A stretch of 64,000 nt of DNA from Lachnospiraceae bacterium (GTDB lineage Bacteria; Bacillota; Clostridia; Lachnospirales; Lachnospiraceae). Both the position numbers and the translations under genes were made by a program. The stretch covers positions 252,733 to 316,732 of the forward strand of contig JAAUZH010000013.1 of the NCBI GenBank assembly GCA_014804675.1. Reading direction: 5' to 3'. This document shows, in pieces, positions 63,086 to 64,000 of the stretch. Each line of letters starts with the position of its first letter. Position 1 is the stretch's first letter. The notes beneath the pieces are model-generated. The model made no database searches. It saw only the letters and a list, made by a program, of their open reading frames with translations, and was not told the DNA's origin.

Positions 63086-64000
63086 TTATTCCATTAATCC
63101 GGTGGCATCCAGGATCAATGCAATACTTCCGTCACCAAGCTGCGTACAGCCGGATAAACCTTTCACCTTCTTGATGTAAGAAGGAATTGGCTTCACAACA
63201 ATCTCCTGTTCTCCAATCAGCCTGTCAACCAGGAGACACACTTTCTGCTCCTCTACTTCCAGAATCAACATGACTCCATCTTCAACGGATTCGCAGTATT
63301 CTTTTAAACCATACCACCTTCCCAGCCGAAGTACCGGATAACACTCACCTCGTATCATGATATATTCATCGCCATTCGGTTCATAAATCATCATATCCTC
63401 TTTCACACGGACAAACTCTTTAATGACACCAGTCTCTAATACAAAAGAAGATTTTCCTGTTTCCAAAACAATGCCATCTATGATAGCAAGCGTCAATGGA
63501 ATCTTCAGGCTCATGGTGCTGCCCATTCCGGCTGTGCTTTCAATATCCAGCGTGCCGCCGATTGACTGAATATTCTGGACTACCACATCCATGCCTACTC
63601 CCCGGCCCGAATATTCGGTAACCTCCTCATTGGTGGAAAAGCCCGGTAACGTTATGAACTGGTACACTTCCTTATCCGTATATGCTTCATCCGGCTTATT
63701 ATCATCCAAAATTCCCTGTTTTCTAGCCTTTGCAAGTATTTTTTCTCTGTTAAGACCTTTTCCGTCATCTGTAACACTGATCCATACTTTTCCAGCCTCT
63801 GTTTTTGCTGATAAAATAACCTTGCCCTTTTCCGGCTTGCCGCTTTCTAAGCGTTCCTCTCTTTCTTCAATTCCATGGTCTACGGAATTTCTTACGATAT
63901 GCATCAACGGATCAGAGATTTTCTCAATAATGTTCTTATCCACCTCTGTCTGTTCGCCTACCATCTCAAATTCAATGTCTTTTCCCAGTTTCCGGGATAC
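63086..64000 (-). CDS. cheA: Chemotaxis histidine kinase CheA, C-terminal part, cut by window edge
   Basis: Only the last 304 residues are in the window; the frame runs open to position 64000. The P4 ATPase domain is visible with N-box HIVRNSVDHGIE, DDGKGL, and G2 YSGRGVGMDVV. A P5 CheW-like regulatory domain follows (GIVLETGKSSFVLET to IALILDATGLM). CheA phosphorylates CheY and CheB. The missing part (P1-P3) lies to the right. It is the first visible gene of the cheA-cheW-mcp unit. Confidence 0.95.
   Translation of the reverse strand, partial: VSRKLGKDIEFEMVGEQTEVDKNIIEKISDPLMHIVRNSVDHGIEEREERLESGKPEKGKVILSAKTEAGKVWISVTDDGKGLNREKILAKARKQGILDDNKPDEAYTDKEVYQFITLPGFSTNEEVTEYSGRGVGMDVVVQNIQSIGGTLDIESTAGMGSTMSLKIPLTLAIIDGIVLETGKSSFVLETGVIKEFVRVKEDMMIYEPNGDEYIMIRGECYPVLRLGRWYGLKEYCESVEDGVMLILEVEEQKVCLLVDRLIGEQEIVVKPIPSYIKKVKGLSGCTQLGDGSIALILDATGLME

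Noticed and set aside
1-64000. tRNA, rRNA, phage or conjugative genes
   Set aside because: None recognised on reading both strands; a covariance search for tRNAs would be decisive.

Overview
The window looks like a chromosomal segment of a low-to-mid GC Gram-positive anaerobe of the Clostridia, most likely Lachnospiraceae-like. This rests on strong AGGAGG-type ribosome binding sites, several TTG and GTG starts, sigma-A promoters with 17-18 bp spacers, a class III (oxygen-sensitive) ribonucleotide reductase, and clostridial gene families. No rRNA, tRNA, CRISPR array, phage or integrase genes were seen. Both ends cut genes: pyrF at the left and cheA at the right.

Layout. 1-9.2 kb: partial pyrF; nrdD with a fused redoxin domain, preceded by two NrdR boxes and followed by a degenerate Nudix protein; an operon of hybrid kinase, secreted transglutaminase-like protein and TPR lipoprotein; then small membrane proteins. 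9.2-13.5 kb: a siroheme sulfite/nitrite reductase and a TetM/EF-G-like GTPase fused to a YacP/Rae1-type NYN nuclease domain. 14-19.5 kb: an ABC transporter and two-component operon. 19.5-21.2 kb: a P-loop kinase and an Rpn/PD-(D/E)XK transposase-family protein. 21.7-29 kb: a polyamine cluster (speD-speA-speE-speB, then carboxynorspermidine synthase and decarboxylase) preceded by a roughly 340-nt leader with a 17-codon reading frame and an intrinsic terminator. 29.2-34 kb: flagellin, a MATE exporter and YyaL. 34.5-39 kb: a MoxR / DUF58 / transglutaminase membrane operon. 39-46.2 kb: TetR, XRE and LysR regulators, a large cNMP-binding-like protein, VanZ-like, GNAT and cupin proteins. 46.3-54.2 kb: htpG under a perfect CIRCE element, a PrsA-like foldase, sbcC and sbcD, with an alpha-amylase relic upstream. 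54.6-64 kb: a multi-PAS hybrid kinase, two unknown proteins, a subtilase, and the chemotaxis genes mcp, cheW and cheA.

The most unusual feature is a set of dispersed intergenic long-hairpin elements. Family 1 has six copies. The five uninterrupted copies each carry a 76-bp conserved core, and this is flanked by 36-63 bp arms that differ between copies but are almost perfectly complementary within each copy. The core stem also shows compensatory changes. Family 2 has two copies with a 98-bp core and 72- or 64-bp arms. Each family 2 copy lies 120-200 bp from a family 1 copy, and one supplies the last codons of a histidine kinase gene. A third, MITE-like palindrome is inserted in the loop of one family 1 copy. 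Other leads are the ribosome-GTPase/NYN-nuclease fusion, the candidate leader-peptide attenuator of the polyamine operon, and two apparently parallel spermidine routes in one cluster.

All family assignments come from reading motifs in the translated sequence; no database search was possible.
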